A DNA stretch of 64,000 bases from Candidatus Binatia bacterium (GTDB lineage: Bacteria; Vulcanimicrobiota; Vulcanimicrobiia; Vulcanimicrobiales; Vulcanimicrobiaceae), in NCBI GenBank assembly GCA_035541935.1, contig DATKMJ010000056.1, positions 44,310-108,309 on the forward strand, given 5' to 3'. The notes beneath the pieces were generated by a model that worked only from the letters and a program-made list of their open reading frames with translations, ran no database searches and had not been told where the DNA came from. Each line of letters begins with the position of its first letter. Within the stretch, counting starts at the first letter, position 1. A program made the translations under genes and the position numbers. This document shows, piece by piece, positions 18,934-27,134 of the stretch.

Positions 18934-20093
18934 TGACACTCGAGGCACTCGGCATCTTTCTCTTCGGCGCGGCGATCGGCGCGGTCGTCGCCTGGCTGGC
19001 GGCGCGCTCGGAGAATGCCGCGCTGCGCACGGCGCTCGCGCACGCGCAAGACGCCGGCGAGACGAAGGTCGACGCGCTGATCGAGCGCGCGAAGAACGAG
19101 CTGCGCGAAGCGACCGCTCTGCGCGCCAGCGAGCGCGTCGGCGAGCTCGTCACGCCGGTCGCGCAGAAACTCGGGGAGTTCGACCGGCTCCTCACCGAGT
19201 TGCGCGGCCGCGCCGAGAAACTCGAGAACGCAACGGCGAATCTCACGACGCAGACCTCGACGCTCGTCACGGCCCTGCGCAACCCTACCTCGCGCGGGAA
19301 ATGGGGCGAGATGCAGCTGCGCAACGTCGTCGAGAAGGCCGGCATGACGCCGTACTGCGACTTCGCCGAGCAGCAAACGGTCGCGCTCGAAGAGGCTCGC
19401 GCGCGTCCCGACATGACCGTGAACCTTCCCGGGGAGCGTTGCGTCTTCGTCGACGCGAAGGCGCCGCTCGATGCGATGCAGTCCGCGCTCGACGAAGCCG
19501 ACGACGACGCGCGCCGCAAGCTGGTCAAGCAGCACGCGCGGGCTCTGCGCGACCACGTGGACGCGCTTGCGCGCCGCGGCTATCACACCGCGAAGGGTTC
19601 GGCCGATTACGTCGTCATGTTCGTCGCGGGCGAAGCATTCTTGAGCTCCGCCTGCAACGACGATCCGGCGCTCATCGAGTACGCGCTCGACAAGGGCGTG
19701 CTCATCACCGGGCCGCTGACGCTGATCAGCCTGCTGCGCACGTTCGCAATGGGATGGCAGGCGCTGCGGCAGGAAGAGAACGCAAAGCGAATCGCAACGA
19801 TCGGCAAGATCTTCTACGAAAGGGCCTCCAAGTTCGCCGAGCACCTCGTCGACGTGCGCAAGCACCTCGAGCGAACCGTCAACGCGTTCAACGGCGCGGT
19901 GAGCTCCTACGAGTCGAAACTCCTCCCACAGGGACGCAAACTAAAGGACGAAGCGTCGCTGGCAAATGACGAACTGGCGGAGATTCCGCCGATCGACGTC
20001 GTCCCCCGCGACGTCACCGCGCTCGACGGCGGCTCCACGCAGAAGCGCCGGCCGCGCGCGCAGCAGCTCTTCGCGCAGGACGACGCCGTGTAG
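18933..20093 (+). CDS. rmuC: DNA recombination protein RmuC homologue
   Basis: 386 residues: an N-terminal membrane helix (LGIFLFGAAIGAVVAWLAA), a coiled-coil region (about 30-110), then the RmuC nuclease-like domain with LRNPTSRGKWGEMQLRNVVEKAGM, VDAKAPLDAM and HTAKGSADYVVMFVAGEAFL. RmuC limits inversions at short repeats in E. coli and is predicted to be a PD-(D/E)xK nuclease. The start overlaps the previous stop (TAATG), indicating co-expression with the hydrolase although no functional link is obvious. Confidence 0.93.
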   Translation: MTLEALGIFLFGAAIGAVVAWLAARSENAALRTALAHAQDAGETKVDALIERAKNELREATALRASERVGELVTPVAQKLGEFDRLLTELRGRAEKLENATANLTTQTSTLVTALRNPTSRGKWGEMQLRNVVEKAGMTPYCDFAEQQTVALEEARARPDMTVNLPGERCVFVDAKAPLDAMQSALDEADDDARRKLVKQHARALRDHVDALARRGYHTAKGSADYVVMFVAGEAFLSSACNDDPALIEYALDKGVLITGPLTLISLLRTFAMGWQALRQEENAKRIATIGKIFYERASKFAEHLVDVRKHLERTVNAFNGAVSSYESKLLPQGRKLKDEASLANDELAEIPPIDVVPRDVTALDGGSTQKRRPRAQQLFAQDDAV

Positions 20094-20147
20094 GCGCGTG
20101 CGAAGCCTCTTTGCCTGCGAGTCCGTCGACGTCAAGCTCCTCGTCGA

Positions 20148-20693
20148 CTAGGGGTGGCCGGCCTTCCAGGTCTGCAGCGCGGCGAGCGTGTTCGTTACGT
20201 GCTGCGACGGGTCCATGCTCGTGTACGTGTAGATGATCGTGCCGTCGGGCGCGATGACGTACGACGTGCGATTTGCATACGAGGGATGCTGCGGTAGGAC
20301 GGCGTCGTACGCCTTGATCACCGTCTCGTCGGTGTCGGCGGCCACCGCGAACTTGCTGCGGCACTCGCTGACCGAGAACTTCTGCAGCGTAGCGATCTGG
20401 TCGTGCGAGACCCCGATGACCGTCGCGCCGTAGGCTTTGTACTTGTCGATCGCGTCGGCGAAGTCGTGCGCCTCGATCGTGCAGCCCGTCGTGAACGCGG
20501 CGGGATAGAAGTAGAGCACCACCGGACCCTGCATCAGGGCCGCGGCCAGCCCGAACGTGAAGACGTTGCCGCCTTGCGACGCCTGCAGCGTGAAATCGGG
20601 CGCTTTGGCGCCCACCGAGAGCGCCGCCACGGCGGGAACGGCCAATAGCGCCGACAGCACCATGGCTGCCGGCAGCGCGCGACGCATCTTCAT
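20148..20693 (-). CDS. Exported peroxiredoxin (AhpC/TSA, Bcp-like)
   Basis: 181 residues from the ATG at 20693, chosen because GAAGGGA lies about eight bases upstream. A signal peptide (MKMRRALPAAMVLSALLAVPAVAA) leads into a thioredoxin fold. The peroxidatic Cys is in FYPAAFTTGCTIEAHDF; a second Cys is in SVSECRSKF. The protein should reduce peroxides in the periplasm using an unknown thiol donor. It is divergent from the Coa1-like gene with only 35 bp between them. Confidence 0.9.
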   Translation of the reverse strand: MKMRRALPAAMVLSALLAVPAVAALSVGAKAPDFTLQASQGGNVFTFGLAAALMQGPVVLYFYPAAFTTGCTIEAHDFADAIDKYKAYGATVIGVSHDQIATLQKFSVSECRSKFAVAADTDETVIKAYDAVLPQHPSYANRTSYVIAPDGTIIYTYTSMDPSQHVTNTLAALQTWKAGHP

Positions 20694-20728
20694 TCGACTA
20701 ATCCCTTCGATCATCGTACCATAGTACC

Positions 20729-21169
20729 ATGAAGCCCTGGATCTGGATCGCGATCGCCGCGAGCTTCTTGCTGATCGCCGGGCTCGTCGGCAGCGTCGTT
20801 CTGATGGCGTTCTCTCTCCTCGGCGTGATGGATCACACCGACGCGCACGCCTGCGCGCTATCGGCCGTCCGGCACAGCGTGCTCGCGGTGCGGATGCTCG
20901 GCCGTCCGATCACACAGCAAGGGTTCACCAGCGGCTCGACGAGCCGCGCGAACGGTGAGTTGACCGAGGACGTCCGCTTCACCGTGCGCGGCCCGCTCGG
21001 CACCGCTTACGTCATCGCGCGCGGCAAGCGTTCGCCGATCGAATCGCGTCTCGACGTCCTGCTCGGGAGCAACGGCAGCAGCGTGACGATCTACTCCGGC
21101 CCCTTCGACTGCCGCGCGCTCCATCGCGGCTTGATCCTCGGCGCTGCCGCCGGCGCGGTCAGACTTTGA
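20729..21169 (+). CDS. Coa1/Tim21-like membrane protein (possible cytochrome oxidase assembly)
   Basis: 146 residues: an N-terminal membrane helix (WIWIAIAASFLLIAGLVGSVVLMAF) followed by a region resembling the Coa1/Tim21 fold (AVRMLGRPITQQGFTSGSTSRANGE, then VRGPLGTAYVIARGKRSP). Coa1-type proteins assist respiratory oxidase assembly, but many bacterial homologues are uncharacterised; the assignment rests on pattern memory and is tentative. The tail overlaps the convergent membrane gene by 11 bp. Confidence 0.6.
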   Translation: MKPWIWIAIAASFLLIAGLVGSVVLMAFSLLGVMDHTDAHACALSAVRHSVLAVRMLGRPITQQGFTSGSTSRANGELTEDVRFTVRGPLGTAYVIARGKRSPIESRLDVLLGSNGSSVTIYSGPFDCRALHRGLILGAAAGAVRL

Positions 21170-21701
21170 ACTCGACCCCGCTGAACTGATCCTCGCGATA
21201 GTTCGGGTCGTTGGGAGGACGCGGCGTATCCTTCCACCACGCGCTATACGTCGCGAGCCATTCGAAGTTCTCGAAGAGGTACGCGTTGTCGCGCACGCGC
21301 CGCCAGCGCGCCACGAAGGGACGGATCGTGTTCCAGCGCGAGCGGAGCATGAAGCCGACGGCATCGACGAGCAACGAGGCATCGAGGACGCCGCGCCGCG
21401 CGAGACAGGCGACCGTCTCGACGTACTGCGCGACGAGCACCATCGCGTGGTCGTCTTCGGATCCTTCGAAGCGCGCGCGCACGCTTTGGTCGTCGGGAAA
21501 GCGGTCGCCGATCTTCTCGAGCTTGGAGAACGCCTCGACGATGGACGGGTTCGTGAGCCGCGCTATCGCGTCGAGAATCGCCAGCGCGTTGCGCTCGTGC
21601 TCGAGCTGCTTGTTCTGGCGAGTGAGCAGGAACGTCGAAAAACCGAGCGCGACGAGCGAGACGACGACCGACGCTCCGGCGAGGAGCTGCTCGACGCTCA
21701 C
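21159..21701 (-). CDS. DUF4760-like single-span membrane protein
   Basis: 180 residues from GTG 21701. One N-terminal membrane helix (AGASVVVSLVALGFSTFLLTRQ) precedes a helical cytoplasmic domain (ERNALAILDAIARLTNPSIVEAF, then RFEGSEDDHAMVLVAQYVETVACLARRG) like that of DUF4760 proteins, whose role is unknown. It begins 16 bp after the acyl-CoA dehydrogenase stop and is probably co-transcribed with it. Confidence 0.7.
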   Translation of the reverse strand: MSVEQLLAGASVVVSLVALGFSTFLLTRQNKQLEHERNALAILDAIARLTNPSIVEAFSKLEKIGDRFPDDQSVRARFEGSEDDHAMVLVAQYVETVACLARRGVLDASLLVDAVGFMLRSRWNTIRPFVARWRRVRDNAYLFENFEWLATYSAWWKDTPRPPNDPNYREDQFSGVEFKV

Positions 21702-21717
21702 GCCGCCGCCGTCACCG

Positions 21718-22866
21718 TCACAACCCCATGAGGCGGGCCAGGATGAGGCGCTGGACCTCGTTCGTGCCCTCGCCGATCTCGTTGATCTTCTGATCGCGGT
21801 ACATCCGCGAGATCGGGTACTCGTCCATGAAGCCGTACCCGCCGTGAATCTGGAGCGCGTCGTTGACGACGCGATGCGATAGCTCGCCGGCGAAGAGTTT
21901 CGCGAAGCTCGCGGCCTGGACGTAGTCGCGCCCCTGGTCCTTCTCCCACGCCGCACGCAGCATCATCAGTTTTGCGTGCTCGATCTCGGTGAGCATGTCC
22001 ACGAGCTTGAACGAGATCGCCTGGAACTTGCTGATCGGCTTGCCGAACGCGTGGCGTTCTTTCGAATATGCGAGCGCCTCGTCGTACGCGCCCATCGCCA
22101 GCCCGATCGAAAGCGCGGCGACCGAGATGCGTCCGCCGTCGAGGATCGAAAGGAACTGCCGGTAGCCTTCGCCGCGCGGCCCGAGCAGGTTCTCCTCCGG
22201 AACGACCGCGTCGACGAACGAGAGCTCGCGCGTATCCGACGCGCGCCATCCCATCTTCGCGTACTTGCGGCTGCGCGTGAATCCCGGCGTCGCCTGCGGG
22301 ACGATGAGGTTCGATATCTCGCGCGATCCGTCCGGGCGCCTGCCCGTTACCGCGGTGATCGTCGTCCCGCCCGTGATGTCGGTGCCCGAGTTCGTGATGA
22401 ACGCCTTCGTGCCGTTGATCGTCCACTTGCCGCCGCGCAGCTCCGCCTTCGTCTGCACGTTCCCGGCGTCGCTTCCCGCACCGGGCTCGGTGAGGCCGAA
22501 GCCCCAGAGTCTCTCGCCGCGCGCGAGCGGCACGAGATACTCTTGCTTTTGACGTTCGCTGCCGAAGAGAAAGAACGGCGTCGCGCCGAGCGAGACGTGC
22601 GCCGCCATCGTGATCGCGGTCGACGCGTCGGCGCGCGCGATCTCCATTACCGCGAGCGCGTAACTCACCGTGTCCCCGCCGGCGCCGCCGTACTCTTCGG
22701 GAAACGGCAAGCCCATGAACCCAAGCTCGGCCATCTTCGCGACCAGTTCGTATGGAAAGCTCTCGTTACGATCCATCTCTTCGGCGCGCGGCCTCACTTC
22801 GTCGCGTGCGAACTCGCGCGCGAGCCCCTGGATAGCCCTTTGCTCGTCGGTTAAATCGAAGTCCAT
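21718..22866 (-). CDS. Acyl-CoA dehydrogenase
   Basis: 382 residues, full length for the short/branched-chain acyl-CoA dehydrogenase group, catalysing FAD-dependent alpha,beta-desaturation of an acyl-CoA. Signatures: GFGLTEPGAGSD (flavin-binding), KAFITNSG, and the C-terminal HGGYGFMDEYPISRMYRDQKI. The catalytic base is Glu366 in IGEGTNEVQR. Whether it acts on butyryl-, isovaleryl- or another acyl-CoA is not decidable. It starts 45 bp from the divergent ftsE. Confidence 0.95.
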   Translation of the reverse strand: MDFDLTDEQRAIQGLAREFARDEVRPRAEEMDRNESFPYELVAKMAELGFMGLPFPEEYGGAGGDTVSYALAVMEIARADASTAITMAAHVSLGATPFFLFGSERQKQEYLVPLARGERLWGFGLTEPGAGSDAGNVQTKAELRGGKWTINGTKAFITNSGTDITGGTTITAVTGRRPDGSREISNLIVPQATPGFTRSRKYAKMGWRASDTRELSFVDAVVPEENLLGPRGEGYRQFLSILDGGRISVAALSIGLAMGAYDEALAYSKERHAFGKPISKFQAISFKLVDMLTEIEHAKLMMLRAAWEKDQGRDYVQAASFAKLFAGELSHRVVNDALQIHGGYGFMDEYPISRMYRDQKINEIGEGTNEVQRLILARLMGL

Positions 22867-22911
22867 GGCGAAGGTATAGCCCCCTTCCTCAGGTAACCCT
22901 CTCTCCCAGCG

Positions 22912-23622
22912 ATGATCTCCCTCCGCGGCGTTTCGCTGGTCTATCCGAACGGCGTGCGCGCCATAGATAACGTGAGCCTCGAGATTGCCAAGGGCGACTT
23001 CGTCTTCCTGGTCGGCGACTCCGGAACCGGAAAGTCAAGTCTGCTCCGCTTGCTCTACCGCGAGGCCAAATCTACGTCCGGCGAGATCGTCGTCGACGGC
23101 ATTCGCGTCGATCGCCTCAAGCGCAACCGCGTTCCCGCCCTGCGCCGCCACCTCGGCGTCGTTTTCCAAGATTTCAAGCTGCTGACCGACAAGACCGTCT
23201 GGGAGAACGTCGCGTTCGCGATGCAGGTGACGGGCGCCCACACGCGCGACGTGATGCGCCAGGTGCCGCGCGTGCTCGACCTCGTCGGGCTATCGCACAA
23301 GAGCCGCATGTATCCCAGCGAGCTCTCCGGCGGCGAGCAGCAGCGGACCGCGATCGCGCGCGCGCTCGTCAACAATCCGAAGATACTGCTCTGCGACGAG
23401 CCGACCGGAAACCTGGACCCCGCGAACACGACCGAGATCACCGCGCTGCTGCTGCGCATCAACCTCAAAGGGACGACGGTCGTCGTCGCAACGCACAATC
23501 AAGCGGTCGTCGATCGCATGCGGCGCCGCGTCGTCCGTCTGCACGACGGGCGGATCGCAACGGACGAAGAGCGAGGCTACTATTATCTTGGACTCGGGGA
23601 AAGTCAAGTTCTTTCTGGGTGA
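22912..23622 (+). CDS. ftsE: Cell division ATP-binding protein FtsE
   Basis: 236 residues. An ABC ATPase that with FtsX transmits signals from the divisome to periplasmic amidase activators. Walker A GDSGTGKSSLL (about 38-48), signature LSGGEQQR, Walker B ILLCDEPTGNLD, and the FtsE-typical VFQDFKLLTDKTVWENVAFA. The 3' end overlaps ftsX by 35 bp. Confidence 0.97.
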   Translation: MISLRGVSLVYPNGVRAIDNVSLEIAKGDFVFLVGDSGTGKSSLLRLLYREAKSTSGEIVVDGIRVDRLKRNRVPALRRHLGVVFQDFKLLTDKTVWENVAFAMQVTGAHTRDVMRQVPRVLDLVGLSHKSRMYPSELSGGEQQRTAIARALVNNPKILLCDEPTGNLDPANTTEITALLLRINLKGTTVVVATHNQAVVDRMRRRVVRLHDGRIATDEERGYYYLGLGESQVLSG

Positions 23623-24469
23623 GGTGTTGCGCAACTTTTCGCGCAACGCCGGCATGCAGATCACGGCGATCGGAACGGTCGCCATCACGATCGTCCTGCT
23701 AGGCCTCTTTCTATTCGCCCGGTCGGCGCTCGCCGATCTCGGCTCGAGGCTGCTCGATCAGATCGAGATCTCGGCCTATCTGCGCACCGACGTGACGCCG
23801 GCGCAGACGGCGGCGATCGGGCGCTTTCTCGCCTCGGATCCGCGCGTAGCTTCGGCGGAGTTCGTCTCGAAGAAGCAGGGGCTCGCCGAACTGCGAGAGC
23901 GCACGAAGGGCGCGATCGACACCGGGTTGCTCACCGAGAACCCGCTTCCCGACAAGTTTCGCATCAAGACGCGCGTCCCCGACGACGTGCCGGCCGTCGC
24001 CGACACCGTACGCCGGCTCTCCGGCGTGGACAACGTCGTCTACGGTCAGAAGATCGTCGCGCGGCTCCTCCAACTCGGGGCCGTCATGCGCCGCATCGGA
24101 ATCGGCGTGATCGCCGTCTTCCTCGTCGTCGCGGGCATCATCATATCGAACACGATTCGCCTGACGGTCTTCGCCCGCCGCCGCGAGATCGCGATCATGC
24201 AGCTCGTCGGCGCGACGAGCACCTACATTCGCCTTCCCTTCATCTGCGAGGGTCTGCTCGACGGGCTGATCGGCGCGCTGCTCGCGATCGCGCTGCTCGC
24301 GATCGCCCGCGCCGCGCTCTGGCCGCGTCTGCTCGAAGCGTTGCCGTGGGCGCAATTGACGATCGCTCCTCTCGACGCGCGTCTGCTCTCGCTCGAACTG
24401 CTTGCGGTCGGCGCCGCGATCGGCGGCGTCGCATCGTGGATCTCCGTCGGACGCCACCTGCGCACGTGA
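23588..24469 (+). CDS. ftsX: Cell division protein FtsX
   Basis: 293 residues with four membrane helices (about 23-45, 175-197, 220-245 and 265-285) and the extracytoplasmic loop between the first two. TTG at 23588 is taken as start since the following KVKFFLGEVLRNFSRNAGM matches the conserved FtsX N-terminus; GTG 23624 would remove part of it. It acts with FtsE to activate the downstream EnvC-like hydrolase activator. The stop overlaps the next start (TGATG). Confidence 0.95.
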   Translation: MDSGKVKFFLGEVLRNFSRNAGMQITAIGTVAITIVLLGLFLFARSALADLGSRLLDQIEISAYLRTDVTPAQTAAIGRFLASDPRVASAEFVSKKQGLAELRERTKGAIDTGLLTENPLPDKFRIKTRVPDDVPAVADTVRRLSGVDNVVYGQKIVARLLQLGAVMRRIGIGVIAVFLVVAGIIISNTIRLTVFARRREIAIMQLVGATSTYIRLPFICEGLLDGLIGALLAIALLAIARAALWPRLLEALPWAQLTIAPLDARLLSLELLAVGAAIGGVASWISVGRHLRT

Positions 24470-25650
24470 TGCGACGCCTGACCGCGCTTGCCGTCGCGCT
24501 CGCGCTCGTCCCCGGGCTCTCGGGTGCCGGCAAGTCGCCGCTCGAACAGCGGATCCAGGCCGAGCGCGCGAAGGCGCAGCAGATTCAATCGCGCCTGCAC
24601 GCAAAACGCGCCGAACTGAACTCCGTCACGGCGCGGTACGACGATCTGCAGCGCCAACTCGGCGAGACGAACGCAGCAATCGGACAGGTGAACGGCCGGC
24701 TCGGCACGCTGCAGGTCCAGCACGACTGGACCGAGCGCCGCATAGATTGGAACGCGATCCAACTCGACGCGGCGCGCCGCTCGCTGCGGCTCCACGACGA
24801 GCTGCTCAAACGGCGCCTCGTGGACATCTACGAGTACGGCGACATGACGTACCTGAACACGCTGGTCGCCGCTCGTTCGTTCAGCGAGTTCGTCGAGCGC
24901 TGGGAAGACCTGCGGCTGCTCATCGCCGCGAACGAGCGCACCGTGCGCGCGCGCAAGGCCGAGGAGGCGCGCGTCACCGCGATCGAGGCCGACCTCGAGC
25001 GCACGCGGCTCGAATTACAGCAAGAAGAGACCGCTCAGGAAGAGGCGCGCAGCCAACTGAATTCGCTCGCCGACGAGCGCAAGACCCTCGTCGAGTTCGC
25101 CGCGATGCGAAAGCACGACGTCGCATCCCAGGTCGCCGAGATGGAGAGCCTCTCCGCCGCGGAGGAGTCGCAACTCGAAGGTTTGATTCTCGAGCGCGAG
25201 CGCGAGCTCGAGGCCCAGCAACGCGCGGCCGGCATCGCGGGCGGCACGCCGAGCTCCGGCAGTTCGGGGAGCTTTTCGTGGCCGGTGACCGGAACGATCA
25301 CCTCGCCCTTCGGCTGGCGCTCCAACCCCTTCGGGGGGAGCCCCGAGTTCCACCAAGGGCTCGACATCGCGGCGCCGGCCGGCACGACCGTGACGGCGGC
25401 GGCCGCCGGAACGGTCATCATGGCGCAGTGGTACGGCGGCTACGGCAACTACATCTTGATCGACCACGGGGGCGGCTACTCGACCGGCTACGGCCACCTC
25501 TCGGCCATCTACGTTGCCTCAGGCCAGGTCGTCGCCCGCGGCCAGGCGATCGGGGCGGTCGGCTCCACGGGGCAATCGACGGGCCCTCATTTGCATTTTG
25601 AGGTTAGGATTGCGGGCAAACCTGTTGACCCGGCGCCCCGGCTCCATTAA
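24469..25650 (+). CDS. Murein hydrolase activator, EnvC-like (coiled coil + M23/LytM)
   Basis: 393 residues: a signal peptide (RRLTALAVALALVPGLSGAG), two long coiled-coil segments (about 22-110 and 165-260), a Gly/Ser linker, then an M23 LytM domain. Zinc-ligand motifs of active M23 peptidases are present (HQGLD and HLHFE, with GHLSAIY between), so it may be a real endopeptidase rather than a degenerate activator like E. coli EnvC. It is coupled to ftsX, as expected for the FtsEX partner that opens the septal wall. Confidence 0.92.
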   Translation: MRRLTALAVALALVPGLSGAGKSPLEQRIQAERAKAQQIQSRLHAKRAELNSVTARYDDLQRQLGETNAAIGQVNGRLGTLQVQHDWTERRIDWNAIQLDAARRSLRLHDELLKRRLVDIYEYGDMTYLNTLVAARSFSEFVERWEDLRLLIAANERTVRARKAEEARVTAIEADLERTRLELQQEETAQEEARSQLNSLADERKTLVEFAAMRKHDVASQVAEMESLSAAEESQLEGLILERERELEAQQRAAGIAGGTPSSGSSGSFSWPVTGTITSPFGWRSNPFGGSPEFHQGLDIAAPAGTTVTAAAAGTVIMAQWYGGYGNYILIDHGGGYSTGYGHLSAIYVASGQVVARGQAIGAVGSTGQSTGPHLHFEVRIAGKPVDPAPRLH

Positions 25651-25685
25651 GACTTAGCAGGTACCCTCAAAAAAAGAAACTCCTG

Positions 25686-25701
25686 ACCCGCCCGGGCGGG
25701 T
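25686..25701. terminator. GC-rich palindrome between ftsEX operon and protease gene
   Basis: ACCCGCCCGGGCGGGT is a perfect 16-bp palindrome that can fold as a 6-bp stem with a CCGG loop. It lies in the 67-bp gap after the EnvC-like gene. No T-run follows, so it is either a weak or Rho-assisted terminator or a protein-binding site. Confidence 0.35.
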
Positions 25702-25717
25702 ATAGGCAAAAGGATAG

Positions 25718-27124
25718 ATGAGCCGTTACTTTCGCATTCTCCTGATGCTCCTGTTGGTCGCCGCGGTTACCACGGCGGCCGCGGTCCTCATCGGCTATCG
25801 CACGGGCATGCTCGCGCGCCAGTCGGTGCTCGAGGTTGCCACGACCGGCGACCTGCGCGACCTCTTCGAGTCGCAGGGGAACTCGGGCTCGATGCTCGTG
25901 GACATCGCGCTGCGCAGGCTGGAGAGCGATTACTACAAGCCGGTCGATCCGCAGACGCCCATCGCCGGCGAGGCCGCTGGGCTCAAGAGTTACCTCGGCG
26001 CGAAGAAGGTCTCCGCGCCGCTGCCGAGCACGAGCGCGCAGGGCGATCCGATGGCGGACGGCGAGCGCGCCGGCGAGTTGCTCACCTACGCGCAACAGAA
26101 CTACGCGCAGTCGCTCGGTCCGCACGGAAGAGACGATCTCACCGAGGCGGCGCTGCGCGGCATCATGACCTCGGTCCACGATCCGTACACCGTCTATCTC
26201 TCGCCGCGCGAGATTCAAGGCCTCAACGAATCGCTCTCGGGCGGAAACTTCGGCGGCATCGGCGTCTACATCTATCAACTCAAAGACGGGCGGATCGTCG
26301 TGCAGCCGATCGAGAGTCTGCCGGCGGCGCGCGCCGGAATGAAACCGGGGCAAGTCGTCGACTCGGTCGACGGCAAGCCGGTGCGCGGGCTCAGCATCGA
26401 TCGCGTCGAGGAGATGATTCGCGGCGAGGCGGGAACGGTCGTCCACCTGCAGGCGCATCCATACACCGCGCCTTCCTCCGAGCGCTCCTACGCGATCGTT
26501 CGCGAGATCATCCACGTGCCGACGGTTCGCGCGAAGATGGAAGACGGCATCGATTACATTCGCTTGTCGGACTTCGGCACGACGTCGGCCGACGAGGTTC
26601 GCAAGGCGCTGCTCGACGGCCGGGCGCACAACGCCCGCGCCTACATTCTCGACCTGCGCGACAACGGCGGCGGCCTGCTCGACGCCGCGGTGCAGATCTC
26701 GAGCCTCTTCATTCCCCAGGGCACGATCGTCTCGACGATCAAGCGCGACGGCTCGCGCACGAGCGAATCGGCGCTCGGCACGGCAATCGGCGGCTTGCAT
26801 CCGCTCGCGATCCTCGTGAACAAGTACACGGCGAGCGCGTCGGAGATTACGTCGGGCGCACTCCAGGATTACCACCTCGCGACGCTCGTCGGCACGCGCA
26901 CGTTCGGAAAGGGCGTCGTCCAGAGCATCTTCGCGATGCCCGACAATGGGGCGCTCAAGATCACGACCGCTCGCTACCTAACTCCGGCCGGACGCGACAT
27001 CCAGCATCACGGCATCGAGCCCGACGTCGTCGTCAATCAGGATCCCAACCCGTCGATCATCGACACGCCGGCGGACAAGCAGTTGGCCGCCGCCAAGGCA
27101 CGTTTGCAATCGCAGCTACGTTAA
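25718..27124 (+). CDS. S41 family C-terminal processing protease (CtpA-like), copy 1
   Basis: 468 residues. An N-terminal signal/anchor helix (YFRILLMLLLVAAVTTAAAVLIGY), an alpha-helical cap, a PDZ domain (about residues 175-265) and the S41 catalytic core. The Ser-Lys dyad is in YTASASEITSGAL (second Ser) and RTFGKGVVQS. Such proteases trim C-terminal tails of envelope proteins and, in several bacteria, control cell-wall hydrolases, which fits its place after ftsEX and the M23 gene. AAGGA lies four bases before the ATG. A close paralogue follows 10 bp downstream. Confidence 0.93.
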   Translation: MSRYFRILLMLLLVAAVTTAAAVLIGYRTGMLARQSVLEVATTGDLRDLFESQGNSGSMLVDIALRRLESDYYKPVDPQTPIAGEAAGLKSYLGAKKVSAPLPSTSAQGDPMADGERAGELLTYAQQNYAQSLGPHGRDDLTEAALRGIMTSVHDPYTVYLSPREIQGLNESLSGGNFGGIGVYIYQLKDGRIVVQPIESLPAARAGMKPGQVVDSVDGKPVRGLSIDRVEEMIRGEAGTVVHLQAHPYTAPSSERSYAIVREIIHVPTVRAKMEDGIDYIRLSDFGTTSADEVRKALLDGRAHNARAYILDLRDNGGGLLDAAVQISSLFIPQGTIVSTIKRDGSRTSESALGTAIGGLHPLAILVNKYTASASEITSGALQDYHLATLVGTRTFGKGVVQSIFAMPDNGALKITTARYLTPAGRDIQHHGIEPDVVVNQDPNPSIIDTPADKQLAAAKARLQSQLR

Positions 27125-27134
27125 TACAGGGAAT

